Below are positions 26,893 to 35,297 of a stretch of DNA of 64,000 nt, in pieces. Below the pieces are notes generated by a model that had not been told where the DNA came from, searched no databases, and was given only the letters and a program-made list of their open reading frames with translations. The stretch's first letter is position 1; every line of letters starts with the position of its first letter. The DNA lies in the NCBI RefSeq assembly GCF_026239735.1, contig NZ_JAPIVT010000004.1, positions 124,001-188,000 on the forward strand, in the 5' to 3' direction. This DNA is from Pedobacter sp. MC2016-05 (GTDB lineage: Bacteria; Bacteroidota; Bacteroidia; Sphingobacteriales; Sphingobacteriaceae). The position numbers and the translations under genes are program-made.

Positions 26893-27032
26893 TTGGTTAG
26901 AATGATTAAACGAATGTAAGAAATAGTTTGGCTTAAATCCTAAATAAAACTGAACAATCACCAATTAACTTAAACGTTTTATTAACGCTTATTTGGTTAT
27001 TATACACACTATTGTAAACTTCAAAGTTTTAA

Positions 27033-27064
27033 TTGGTATATCGGGAAAAGTCGATATACATTTG
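27033..27064 (+). promoter_or_regulatory. promoter of the ArsR-OYE operon
   Basis: TTG (27033-27035) and TACATTTG (27057-27064) are 21 bases apart, a good Bacteroidota promoter. It ends 4 bases before the ATG at 27069, so the leader is nearly absent, and it excludes the in-frame start at 27033. Confidence 0.65.
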
Positions 27065-27068
27065 CATC

Positions 27069-27371
27069 ATGGATCAGGTAGAAATTTTCAAAGCTTTATC
27101 AAACAAAACCCGTTTACAAATTCTAAACTGGCTAAAAAGTCCTGCCGAATACTTTCCAGAGCAACCAAATGCCGATTTTGAAAACGTTGGCGTGTGCGTA
27201 GGGCAAATTCAAAATAAAGCCGGTTTATCACAAAGTACCATTTCCGAATACCTCTCTATTTTACAGCGGGCAGACCTAGTTTGCGCCACAAGGGTTGGCC
27301 AATGGACCTACTACAAACGTAACCATGAAGGCATTGAAAAATTAAGCAAAATCATCAATACAGAATTATAA
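27069..27371 (+). CDS. ArsR-family winged-helix regulator
   Basis: The 100-residue protein opens MDQVEIFKALSNKTRLQILNWL, the classical ArsR start, and its recognition helix is NKAGLSQSTISEYLSILQRADLV. A 20-residue insertion near residues 30-48 (FPEQPNADFENVGVC) precedes the helix-turn-helix. The cysteine pattern of metal-sensing ArsR (CxCxxC) is absent; C44 stands alone, so a non-metal signal is more likely. It is 11 bases before an Old Yellow Enzyme gene, which it probably controls. Confidence 0.9.
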   Translation: MDQVEIFKALSNKTRLQILNWLKSPAEYFPEQPNADFENVGVCVGQIQNKAGLSQSTISEYLSILQRADLVCATRVGQWTYYKRNHEGIEKLSKIINTEL

Positions 27372-27382
27372 AAATTAATAAT

Positions 27383-28483
27383 ATGAACACAGATAGTTTA
27401 TTTAAGCCATTTAGCTTAAAATCATTAAACATAAAAAATAGAATTGTAATGGCTCCAATGACGAGGTCGTTTTCTCCGAATGGAATTCCGACTGATGCCG
27501 TTGCCGAATATTATGCAAAGAGAGCTGCCGGCCAGGTTGGTTTAATTCTTTCAGAAGGAACAGTGATTAACCGCCCATCATCTTCTTCCGATCCTAACAT
27601 TCCTCACTTTTATGGCGAAAAAGCTTTAGCAGGATGGGAAAAAGTGATTAACGAAGTTCATACCGCTGGCGGACAAATGGGGCCACAAATCTGGCACCAG
27701 GGCGTCCATGCAAATCATGCTTCGGGCTGGTTGCCAAGTGCTCCTTTTGAAGGACCATCGAGCTTAAATAGTCCGGGTTTTGAAAACGGTGTACCAATGA
27801 CTGACGCTGCAATTGCAGATACGATTGCAGCTTTTGGTCAGGCTGCTGCAGATGCCAAAGCATTAGGCTTTGACACAGTAGAAATTCATGGTGCTCACCA
27901 ATACTTAATTGATCAGTTTTTCTGGGATGCAACAAATAACCGCACCGACATTTATGGTGGAAAAACTTTAGCTGAACGCACACGATTCGCTGTTGAAGTA
28001 ATTAAAGAAGTGCGTAAACGTGTAGGTGAAGATTTTGCTTTAATTATTCGCTTGTCACAATTTAAACCTTCAGCATATGATTTTAAATTAGCCAAGAATG
28101 AATCAGAAATGGAACAATGGTTAACGCCAATGGCTGATGCAGGAATTGATATTTTCCACTGCTCACAACGCCGTTTCTGGGAAACTGAATTTGAAGGTTC
28201 TGATTTGAACTTTGCAGGCTGGGCAAAAAAATTAACCGGAAAAACAACCATCTCGGTGGGTTCTGTTGGTTTAAGTGGTGATTTCTTCGGCGCTTTCGCT
28301 GGCCAAAGCTCAGAGCCAAGCTCATTGGATGAGTTGGTGCGAAGAATGGAGCGTGGAGACTTTGATTTGGTAGCTGTTGGTCGCCCATTATTGGCTGATC
28401 CAAACTGGGTTGAAAAAATCAAAAACAACCAAATGGATGAGCTGAAAGGTTTCAGCAAAGAAGCGTTAGCAGAATTAGTATAG
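27383..28483 (+). CDS. Old Yellow Enzyme family alkene reductase
   Basis: The 366-residue protein is an FMN-dependent TIM-barrel enzyme of the OYE group: LKSLNIKNRIVMAPMTRS at the N-terminus, HGAHQYLIDQFFWDATNNRTD in the middle (active-site H-x-x-H is HGAH) and VGRPLLADPNWVEK at the C-terminus. Such enzymes reduce activated C=C bonds of electrophiles such as N-ethylmaleimide with NAD(P)H. Cotranscription with an ArsR-type repressor suggests induction by reactive compounds. A terminator follows. Confidence 0.93.
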   Translation: MNTDSLFKPFSLKSLNIKNRIVMAPMTRSFSPNGIPTDAVAEYYAKRAAGQVGLILSEGTVINRPSSSSDPNIPHFYGEKALAGWEKVINEVHTAGGQMGPQIWHQGVHANHASGWLPSAPFEGPSSLNSPGFENGVPMTDAAIADTIAAFGQAAADAKALGFDTVEIHGAHQYLIDQFFWDATNNRTDIYGGKTLAERTRFAVEVIKEVRKRVGEDFALIIRLSQFKPSAYDFKLAKNESEMEQWLTPMADAGIDIFHCSQRRFWETEFEGSDLNFAGWAKKLTGKTTISVGSVGLSGDFFGAFAGQSSEPSSLDELVRRMERGDFDLVAVGRPLLADPNWVEKIKNNQMDELKGFSKEALAELV

Positions 28484-28507
28484 TTTTTCTTTCTAAGTAT
28501 ATAATGG

Positions 28508-28538
28508 AAAACACCTTATCAATGAGGTGTTTTTTTTT
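28508..28538 (+). terminator. terminator of the ArsR-OYE operon
   Basis: A 9-bp stem, AAAACACCT (28508-28516) with AGGTGTTTT (28525-28533), is followed by further T's, 25 bases past the OYE stop. Confidence 0.85.
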
Positions 28539-28557
28539 ACCATGATTTTTCTTGAGC

Positions 28558-28605
28558 TTGCGCTCGTTTCGAACGAGTGCAAAATAGCTTAGCGATTACA
28601 ATCGC
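28558..28605. repeat. REP-like pair of palindromes
   Basis: TTGCGCTCGTT (28558-28568) and AACGAGTGCAA (28572-28582) form an 11-bp hairpin with one wobble and a TCG loop. A second palindrome, GCGATT-ac-AATCGC, follows at 28592-28605. Two hairpins at this spacing in an intergenic region resemble a REP doublet; they differ from those beside the transposase at 41083. Confidence 0.5.
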
Positions 28606-28717
28606 GTTTAAATAAAAACCAAATCCAAAATTCATCCGCTATGGTCGAAAGGACGATGAGATTTTGTCTCGACAAATAAAATTTTCTTAATTTCACGTTA
28701 TAAACAAAGGAACTCCC

Positions 28718-29608
28718 ATGTCAAACATATCCCTTATTATCGAAGAAAGACCAGCGAACATCGGCAATTTTATGGTAGGTAGACTACTCCCTTTCCGTGA
28801 AAAACGAATGGTTGGTCCATTTGCGTTTATCGATCACATGGGGCCTGCAGCAATGAGCGGCCATGAAAATCTGGACGTTCCTCCGCATCCACACATCGGT
28901 TTATCTACACTTACCTTTTTGTTCGAAGGAGAAATAGAACATCGCGATAGTTTAGCAACGGATGTAATTATTAAACCAGGGCAGGTAAACTGGATGACAG
29001 CCGGTAGTGGAATTGCTCACTCAGAAAGAACGCCGAAACATCTGCGACAAACCGATAAAATGCTCCATGGCCTTCAAATTTGGGTGGCTTTGCCTAAAGC
29101 CCTGGAACAAATGGCGCCAGAGTTTTTTCATGTAGACGAAAAAGATATCCCGAGTTGGGAGCAAGATGGCGTTAACATTAAACTTATTGCAGGCGAAGCT
29201 TTTGGTAAAAAATCTCCGGTTCCGGTTTATTGCCCACTTTACTTTATCGAAATTAAAAGCACAACGAGGCAAAAACTAAGTATTGGAAACGATCTTTTTG
29301 GCGAAAGTGCATTGTATATTTTAGAGGGTGGGATTGAAAGTGAAGGACATCTTTTCGAACCGCGATTAATTTTAATTGCAAACGATGCCAAGTTATGTGA
29401 ATTTACGATGCTCGAAAATACAACTGTTTATATTTTTGGAGGAGAACCTTTCCCTGAGGAAAGATTTATTTATTGGAATTTTGTAGCATCAGAGAGAGAA
29501 TTGATTGAGCAAGCCAAACAAGATTGGTTAGAACAAAAATTTAAACCCGTACCAGGCGAAACCGACTTTGTTCCTTTGCCCAATCAAAACCCTTATCAAA
29601 AGAAATAA
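28718..29608 (+). CDS. pirin family protein
   Basis: The 296-residue protein has the two cupin halves of pirins: FAFIDHMGP, then the metal-site block PPHPHIGLSTLTFLFEGEIEHRDS with the conserved histidines, and GSGIAHSERTP in the first cupin. The C-terminal pirin domain follows (about 170-285). Pirins bind Fe(II) and many act as quercetinase-like dioxygenases or redox sensors; the role here is open. An acetyltransferase-like gene starts 1 base after its stop codon. Confidence 0.93.
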   Translation: MSNISLIIEERPANIGNFMVGRLLPFREKRMVGPFAFIDHMGPAAMSGHENLDVPPHPHIGLSTLTFLFEGEIEHRDSLATDVIIKPGQVNWMTAGSGIAHSERTPKHLRQTDKMLHGLQIWVALPKALEQMAPEFFHVDEKDIPSWEQDGVNIKLIAGEAFGKKSPVPVYCPLYFIEIKSTTRQKLSIGNDLFGESALYILEGGIESEGHLFEPRLILIANDAKLCEFTMLENTTVYIFGGEPFPEERFIYWNFVASERELIEQAKQDWLEQKFKPVPGETDFVPLPNQNPYQKK

Positions 29609-29609
29609 T

Positions 29610-29891
29610 ATGGAGATTAATCAGGTAAACAACGAAAAAAATGGCTATTTCGAAGCTATAGAAAATAATGTGCAGGCAGGCAAAATGAGTTACGTTTGGG
29701 CTGGCGAAACCAAAATTATAATCGATCACACAGAAGTTAATCCAGAGTTTTCGGGCAAAGGGATTGGCAAACAGCTGTTAATGGCTGTAGTTGAAAATGC
29801 CCGCGAAAATAAGATTAAAATACTTCCCCTTTGTCCTTTCGCTAAAGGTGTGTTCGACAAAGACGAAACGATACGCGATGTTTTGTTTTAG
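29610..29891 (+). CDS. GNAT-like acetyltransferase (Acetyltransf_CG type)
   Basis: The 93-residue protein (ATG at 29610; the frame extends upstream inside pirin but without reason) matches the short YjdJ-like group: MSYVWAGETKIIIDHTEVNPEFSGKGIGKQLLMAV, with G-K-G-I-G as acetyl-CoA loop, then KILPLCPFAKGVFDKDE. It is a minimal GNAT of about 90 residues, and the P-x-C-x-[FY] cysteine is typical. It is coupled to the pirin gene with 1 base between them. Confidence 0.88.
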   Translation: MEINQVNNEKNGYFEAIENNVQAGKMSYVWAGETKIIIDHTEVNPEFSGKGIGKQLLMAVVENARENKIKILPLCPFAKGVFDKDETIRDVLF

Positions 29892-29896
29892 CGAAT

Positions 29897-30295
29897 TTAT
29901 TCCGCTAACAAAGCCTGCTTAATTTTCTCAGCCGCTTCGGCCAGCTCTTCCTGGGTTGGCCTTAGCTTCTCCTTGGCAAAGTTCATATCGGCTACACTAT
30001 TCATCGGTATTAAGTGAATATGAGCATGCGGAACTTCTAACCCAATAACCGAAACGCCAACTTTTTTGCAAGGAAAGGCGGTCTTCACTCCTTTTGACAC
30101 AATTTTGGCAAACATCCAAAGGCCAACATATAAATCTTCATCCATATCGAAAATATAATCTACTTCGATTTTAGGAATAACTAAAACGTGGCCAGCGGTT
30201 AAGGGCTGAGCATCTAAAAAGGCTAAATACTCAACAGTTTCTGCAACAACATGCGCTGGTATTTCTCCTGCAACAATTTTTGAAAAGATAGTCAT
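29897..30295 (-). CDS. HIT family hydrolase
   Basis: The 132-residue protein opens with TIFSKIVAGEIPAHVVAE and carries the histidine triad HAHIHLIP (H-A-H-I-H, near residue 98). HIT proteins hydrolyse or transfer nucleotide monophosphates (Hint-like AMP-lysine hydrolases). It lies downstream of greA in the same direction, separated by a hairpin-forming spacer, an arrangement often seen in this phylum. Confidence 0.95.
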   Translation of the reverse strand: MTIFSKIVAGEIPAHVVAETVEYLAFLDAQPLTAGHVLVIPKIEVDYIFDMDEDLYVGLWMFAKIVSKGVKTAFPCKKVGVSVIGLEVPHAHIHLIPMNSVADMNFAKEKLRPTQEELAEAAEKIKQALLAE

Positions 30296-30315
30296 AAGTC
30301 AGTTGTGGGTTATCA

Positions 30316-30358
30316 GTTATGAGTTACAGGTTTGGGCTTACAACCTGTAACCCATAAC
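30316..30358. repeat. hairpin spacer between greA and the HIT gene
   Basis: Arms 30316-30332 and 30342-30358 are 17 bases long with one mismatch (GTTATGAGTTACAGGTT and its complement) and a 9-nt loop. The arms are built from the words GTTATGAG and GTTACAGG. No T tract follows, so it is unlikely to terminate. Confidence 0.6.
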
Positions 30359-30370
30359 TCTCAACTTCTT

Positions 30371-30844
30371 TTATCTAGAGATTTCTAAAACTTCGAATTG
30401 CATTTTACCTGCAGGCACTTCAATTTCGGCAAATTCGCCAACAGATTTTCCTAACAAACCTTGCGCAATAGGAGATTTTACAGAAATTTTTCCTGTTTTT
30501 AAATCGGCCTCAGTTTCGGCTACCAATTGGTAAGTCATGGTTGCGCCGTTTTTAACATTTTTAATTTTAACAATTGATAATGCCAATACCTTTGATAAAT
30601 CCAATTTCGACTCATCAATCAGGCGGGCATTTGCCAATGTATTCTTTAATTTTGAGATTTTGGCCTCATGCAAACCCTGTGCTTCTTTGGCAGCGTCATA
30701 CTCTGCATTTTCCGATAAATCACCCTTATCTCTCGCCTCAGCAATTGCTTTAGATATTAGCTGACGGCCGGTGGTAGTTAAATAATGAACTTCTTCTTTC
30801 AGCTTATCTAACCCCTCTTGTGTGTAATACGTTACCTCTGTCAT
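30371..30844 (-). CDS. greA: transcription elongation factor GreA
   Basis: The 157-residue protein has the N-terminal coiled coil with the conserved acidic tip (ARDKGDLSENAEYDAAKEAQ, D and E residues near 41-44) and the C-terminal FKBP-like domain (SPIAQGLLGKSVGEFAEI). GreA stimulates cleavage of backtracked RNA by RNA polymerase. The ATG at 30844 gives the usual length; the frame is open 7 codons further. Its leader holds a hairpin with a T-rich tract just after the promoter. Confidence 0.97.
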   Translation of the reverse strand: MTEVTYYTQEGLDKLKEEVHYLTTTGRQLISKAIAEARDKGDLSENAEYDAAKEAQGLHEAKISKLKNTLANARLIDESKLDLSKVLALSIVKIKNVKNGATMTYQLVAETEADLKTGKISVKSPIAQGLLGKSVGEFAEIEVPAGKMQFEVLEISR

Positions 30845-30870
30845 TGCTCTATTAATTTTATTCAAACGCT

Positions 30871-30960
30871 ATAAAAAACAAACAAGACTACATAGTTGGT
30901 TTGCTACATAGTCTTGCTTCAATTATAACGAAGATAAATTGTGGAAATTACAAAAGCAAA
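30871..30960 (-). promoter_or_regulatory. greA promoter and attenuator-like leader
   Basis: On the minus strand, TTTG (30957-30960) and TATCTTCG (30929-30936) are 20 bases apart. Just downstream, CAAGACTA (30909-30916) and TAGTCTTG (30883-30890) can pair in an 8-bp stem with an 18-nt loop, followed by TTTGTTTTTT (30873-30882) before the greA start. This is the layout of an intrinsic terminator inside a leader, which would yield an RNA of about 50 nt. Function is inferred. Confidence 0.5.
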
Positions 30961-31131
30961 TAAAAGATCAGGATTTTTAGATTTTAACATTGAGTTGCCA
31001 CTAATCACCACATTAATAAACCTTCATTCCCCATACCATTCTTCTTTCGCTTGAAATAAAAAAGTAACATTCAAACAGACACTCATTTAAAATTCATTCA
31101 ATTATGATATTTTAGTCGAAATTATTCAAAA

Positions 31132-33012
31132 ATGAAAAAGTTATTTTCTTTATTCCTCTTTGTCGGACTAGGAAGTTATACGCTTTCGGCGCAAGAGCTA
31201 TATATGCCACGAAATTTGAAGGCAGCTTACGATAAAGGAACCCGCTCTATGAACGGTAATCCTGGTGCCAACTATTGGCAAAATCATGGCAAATACACCA
31301 TGGATATTAAAGTAGATGCCGCTACGAAAATGGTTAGCGGCCAAGAAGAAATTTTGTATAGCAATAACAGCAACGATACGCTAAAAACATTGGCTATTCG
31401 TTTTGTGAACAATTTACACAAGCCGACTTCTCCACGTGGAGGTGCTGTAAGCGAAGATTTTTTAACAACAGGGCTAAACATATCTTCGTTTTCTGTTGAT
31501 GGAGAAACGTATAAAGTAGATTCAAAAAACTGGGGAACGGTTGGCAATGTGCGTTTGAAAAAGCCGTTAAACCCAAAGTCGAAAGTATCTGTTAAAATAG
31601 GATGGGATTATCCTTTATCAAAAGAAAGCGGTCGCGAAGGACAGATTGATCCAAACTCTTTCTTTGTGGCTTACAGCTATCCTCGTATTTCTGTTTATGA
31701 TGATTACAATGGTTGGGATAGAATTCCACATACCGATAGAGCGGAATTTTACAATGATTTTAACGATTATGTTTTCTCAGTAACAGCGCCAAAAGATTAC
31801 GTGGTTTACGCTACCGGTGATTTCTTAAATCCTGATGAAGTATTGCAGCCAGAAATTTCCGCCCGATTGAAAAAGTCATACGATACAGATGGAGTAATTA
31901 ATATTGCCACTGCTGATGAATTGAAAAATGGTAAAGTAACGGTTCAAAAAGATTGGAATACCTGGAGATTTAAGGCCAATCATATTCCTGATGTTACGTT
32001 TGCCATGAGCGATCATTACGTTTGGGATGGTGGAAGTGTTGTGGTAGATTCAAAAAGCGGTCGCAGGGCAAGTGCACAGGCAGCCTATAACCCAACCACA
32101 GGAAAAGATTTTTTAAATTCGGTAAAATACAACATTAATGCACTGGCCTGGTTCTCGAATAACTGGCCTGGCATTCCTTATCCTTACGCTAAAAGCGTTG
32201 CTTTTCAAGGCTTTGCAGATATGGAATATCCGATGATGGTTAATGATTCTAACTTCGGCGATCCGGTTTTCGCTCAACTGGTTCAAGACCATGAAGTGGC
32301 GCATACCTATTTTCCTTTCTTTATGGGGACAAATGAAACGCGTTATGCTTATATGGATGAAGGTTGGGCAACTACTTTCGAATATTTAATCGGCATTGCC
32401 GAACATGGCCAAAAAGCTGCTGATGATTTCTACAAAAAATTTAGGGTTAACAGCTACATCAACGATAAATCTGCAGAAGAAGATCAGCCCGTAATTTCGA
32501 TGTCTGACCAAGTTTCTGGTGCCGGGTACGGAAATAATTCGTACGGAAAGGCTTCGTTAAGTTATCTGGCATTGAAAGATATGTTGGGCGATGATTTATT
32601 TAAAAAAGCACTTCATCATTACATGAACACCTGGAATGGTAAACATCCCATCCCATGGGACTATTTTAATTCGATGAATACAGGATCAAGACAGAATTTA
32701 AACTGGTTCTTTCAGAACTGGTTTTTCACAAATCACTACCTCGATTTGGCCCTAAGTAACCCGCAAATTTCATCAGGAAAAGTAACGTTTGTAATTAAAA
32801 ATGTTGGCGGTTTTGCTATCCCATTTGATATTTTGGTTACCGATACGGAAGGTAAAACAGAAACCATCCATAAAACACCAGCGGTTTGGAAAGTGAATCA
32901 GAAAGAATTTGCCATGACGATTAATACTAACCGTAAAATAAAGTCGATTACTTTGGATAATGGTATTTATGTAGATGCTACTCCAAATGATAACGTTTTT
33001 GTTGTAAAATAA
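31132..33012 (+). CDS. M1-family metallopeptidase, secreted
   Basis: The 626-residue protein has a signal peptide (about residues 1-20, ending LSAQ). The zinc site is HEVAH (387-391) with the third ligand E410, giving the M1 spacing HExxH-18-E. The N-terminal domain (WQNHGKYTMDIKVDAATKM) matches the beta-sandwich of M1 aminopeptidases and is followed by the catalytic domain and a C-terminal extension. It should act as a periplasmic or outer-membrane aminopeptidase. A terminator hairpin follows. Confidence 0.93.
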   Translation: MKKLFSLFLFVGLGSYTLSAQELYMPRNLKAAYDKGTRSMNGNPGANYWQNHGKYTMDIKVDAATKMVSGQEEILYSNNSNDTLKTLAIRFVNNLHKPTSPRGGAVSEDFLTTGLNISSFSVDGETYKVDSKNWGTVGNVRLKKPLNPKSKVSVKIGWDYPLSKESGREGQIDPNSFFVAYSYPRISVYDDYNGWDRIPHTDRAEFYNDFNDYVFSVTAPKDYVVYATGDFLNPDEVLQPEISARLKKSYDTDGVINIATADELKNGKVTVQKDWNTWRFKANHIPDVTFAMSDHYVWDGGSVVVDSKSGRRASAQAAYNPTTGKDFLNSVKYNINALAWFSNNWPGIPYPYAKSVAFQGFADMEYPMMVNDSNFGDPVFAQLVQDHEVAHTYFPFFMGTNETRYAYMDEGWATTFEYLIGIAEHGQKAADDFYKKFRVNSYINDKSAEEDQPVISMSDQVSGAGYGNNSYGKASLSYLALKDMLGDDLFKKALHHYMNTWNGKHPIPWDYFNSMNTGSRQNLNWFFQNWFFTNHYLDLALSNPQISSGKVTFVIKNVGGFAIPFDILVTDTEGKTETIHKTPAVWKVNQKEFAMTINTNRKIKSITLDNGIYVDATPNDNVFVVK

Positions 33013-33016
33013 CAGC

Positions 33017-33066
33017 AGTTTAAAGTTGGCCGTTTAGGAGTGTAAATGACCAACTTTAAACTTTTT
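33017..33066 (+). terminator. terminator after the M1 peptidase
   Basis: Arms AGTTTAAAGTTGG (33017-33029) and CCAACTTTAAACT (33050-33062) pair perfectly over 13 bases with a 20-nt loop and run into T's. The sequence after it repeats the words ACTTTAAAC and TTTTTACT up to about 33090. Confidence 0.65.
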
Positions 33067-33095
33067 ACTTTCTACTTTAAACTTTTTACTCGATA

Positions 33096-33572
33096 CTAGC
33101 TATTCTCCGCTTTACAAACAGGCTGGTGTTTAACAGGAAAATTTAAAGAGTTGGCGATAAAACACATTTTGTTCGCTTCCACATGCAACGATTCAGCTAA
33201 TTCAAAATGTGCATTATCTGCTATTAAAACCTGTGGATGTAGGGTCACTTCCTTAAACTTACCACTTCCATCTGCCGATTCTTCCATTGTGCCAACAGCC
33301 TGATCTTTATAATCGATAACTACTATTTCGTTTTTAGAACACAAGTGCAAATACCAAAGCATATGGCAACTGGAAATAGAAGCCAATAACAAATCTTCGG
33401 GGTTATATTTAGATTTATCGCCAAGAAAGGCAGAATCTGATGAACCAGAAATATCGCTTTTTCCTTGGACAGAAATAACGTAGTCGCGATCGTAAGAGCG
33501 GTAATCCATTGTTCCGGAGCCTTTATTGCCCGTCCAGGTTACAGTGGTAGTGTATAAATGATCTTTCGGCAT
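33096..33572 (-). CDS. OsmC family peroxiredoxin-like protein
   Basis: The 158-residue protein carries both OsmC cysteines: SISSCHMLWYLHLC (first reactive Cys) and KHQPVCKAEN near the C-terminus (second). The N-terminal TVTWTGNKGSGTMDYRSY and the KYNPEDLLLASISSC stretch define the family. OsmC/Ohr proteins reduce organic hydroperoxides in the cytoplasm. It is a single gene with its promoter in the 33573-33716 gap. Confidence 0.92.
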   Translation of the reverse strand: MPKDHLYTTTVTWTGNKGSGTMDYRSYDRDYVISVQGKSDISGSSDSAFLGDKSKYNPEDLLLASISSCHMLWYLHLCSKNEIVVIDYKDQAVGTMEESADGSGKFKEVTLHPQVLIADNAHFELAESLHVEANKMCFIANSLNFPVKHQPVCKAENS

Positions 33573-33716
33573 GATATAATTTAGTTAGAAATGTATTCCA
33601 ATTTAGGAAATAAGGGTGGAAACTAAGAGAAGAAATCGCAATTGTTTCTTAATTTAGAATCAAAATGAAAAAATTTCCCGCCCAAAATTAGAAATTGAAT
33701 AGACTTAATCACAGCC

Positions 33717-34148
33717 ATGACCAAAACTCACACCACTAACTATTTCGATACTTTTATTGAGGTAGCAGAAGATTGTCCGGTTAGCCACGGAGAAATACCA
33801 AAACCAAAAGGAAACAATAAAACGGTTGCTGAATTACAGTTTGAAATGATCTCAAAAAAGCCATACGAATACTCATCTGATGATGTGTTATTTCAAGTTT
33901 TCGCAGAAAGAAACGATAGCAGCGAAGCAGAAAAAGATGAAGCCAAGAAAAGCTTTTTCTCGAAAGGACAACCTTGTTTTCGTGCTTCACCTTTAACAAA
34001 ACGATATGGCTTTGGCGTTCACTCCAACCACGAAGGCAAAATTGCTATTTATGGAATGGAAACAGAAGAATACACAAAGCTATCTTCCGATTCTGGAATT
34101 AAAACAGTGAAAGCCATGCGTACCTCAAAAAATAATTCAAGAGTCTAA
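33717..34148 (+). CDS. DUF6157 family protein
   Basis: The 143-residue protein matches the DUF6157 pattern: THTTNYFDTFIEVAEDCPVS at the N-terminus, VAELQFEMISKKPYEYSSDDVLF in the middle and FRASPLTKRYGFGVHSNHEGKIA near the C-terminus. The family is widespread but has no assigned function that I know. Its last 4 bases overlap the end of the convergent dehydrogenase gene. Confidence 0.85.
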   Translation: MTKTHTTNYFDTFIEVAEDCPVSHGEIPKPKGNNKTVAELQFEMISKKPYEYSSDDVLFQVFAERNDSSEAEKDEAKKSFFSKGQPCFRASPLTKRYGFGVHSNHEGKIAIYGMETEEYTKLSSDSGIKTVKAMRTSKNNSRV

Positions 34149-35071
34149 AAAGAAAGTCCCTCCAGTTTTTGAGCCAAAACTTCCGATATCTTGCGATAAG
34201 AATCGAAGGTCCAACCGCCAACATGCGGTGTCAAAATCACTTTTTCATTTTTGGCCAGTTCTTTATACCAATCTTGCTCACCCAGGGCCGGAAATTTTTC
34301 AGTTTGTAATACATCTAGTCCTGCACTTAAAATTTTACCTGATGAGATGGCATTTAAAACGGCTTTTGTGTTTACAATTTCGCCTCTGGCGGTATTGATA
34401 AAGAAAATGGGCTTTTTAAAATGGAAAAAATATTCATCATCAACCATCTGTTTGGTTTCGGCGGTGAGTGGAATGTGCAAACTGAGCACATCGCTGTGCT
34501 TTACAATTTCTTCCATACTTACTTCCCGGGCGAACGCATCAGAAAAGCCAGTTTTATATTTATCGTAAGCCATTACATCAACCTCAAAGCCAGCTAGTTT
34601 TTTCGCGAAACTTTGTCCCATAAAGCCATAACCAATAATGCCTACTTTTTTTCCTTTTAATTCATACCCTCGGTTTCCTTCGCGATCCCAAACCCCGTTT
34701 CTGATCTCCATATCAGCCCTTCGGAAATTATTCATCAGCGATAAAAGCAAACCTGTGGCGTGTTCGCCCACCGCATCGCAATTACCTTCTGGGGCGTTAA
34801 TTAACTCGATACCTCGTTCAAAAGCAATTTTATCATCGATATTATCTAAACCAGCACCGGCACGGGCTACAAATTTCAGGTTTGCAGCCGCCGCGAAAAG
34901 CTCAGCATCAATCCTGAATTTGGTACGAACAGCAATACCGACGTAGTCTTTTATTTTTTCTAACGTCTGCTGTCTGGTAATTTCAGGTTCATCATCAACC
35001 TGATAGCCCAACGCCACCGCCTGCTCTTTAAAAGCGGGATGTAAATCATCAACGATTAATATTTTTTCCAT
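34145..35071 (-). CDS. D-2-hydroxyacid dehydrogenase (phosphoglycerate dehydrogenase-like)
   Basis: The 308-residue protein (ATG at 35071) is of the D-isomer 2-hydroxyacid dehydrogenase family: KKVGIIGYGFMGQSFAKKL binds NAD, INTARGEIVN holds the catalytic Arg, and ILTPHVGGWTFDS the catalytic His. It resembles the catalytic part of SerA without an ACT domain. The substrate is not fixed by the sequence. It is convergent with and overlaps the DUF6157 gene by 4 bases. Confidence 0.93.
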   Translation of the reverse strand: MEKILIVDDLHPAFKEQAVALGYQVDDEPEITRQQTLEKIKDYVGIAVRTKFRIDAELFAAAANLKFVARAGAGLDNIDDKIAFERGIELINAPEGNCDAVGEHATGLLLSLMNNFRRADMEIRNGVWDREGNRGYELKGKKVGIIGYGFMGQSFAKKLAGFEVDVMAYDKYKTGFSDAFAREVSMEEIVKHSDVLSLHIPLTAETKQMVDDEYFFHFKKPIFFINTARGEIVNTKAVLNAISSGKILSAGLDVLQTEKFPALGEQDWYKELAKNEKVILTPHVGGWTFDSYRKISEVLAQKLEGLSF

Positions 35072-35297
35072 TTCGAACAAAAGTAACAATTTAGATATTG
35101 GCCATTTATAATATTGTTCAATTGTTTTCCTGTTTCACTAACAGAAATAGGCCTGGCTATTTAAATTTGAACAAAAATTGCTCACAAAAATATTACTATA
35201 AAATGGCTGTAATAAAATAGTTACGCCTGCTTAATTAAACTTAGTTGCCGTTACTTTGTCTCCCTTTACAAAAACACACAACAAATAATATATTTTA

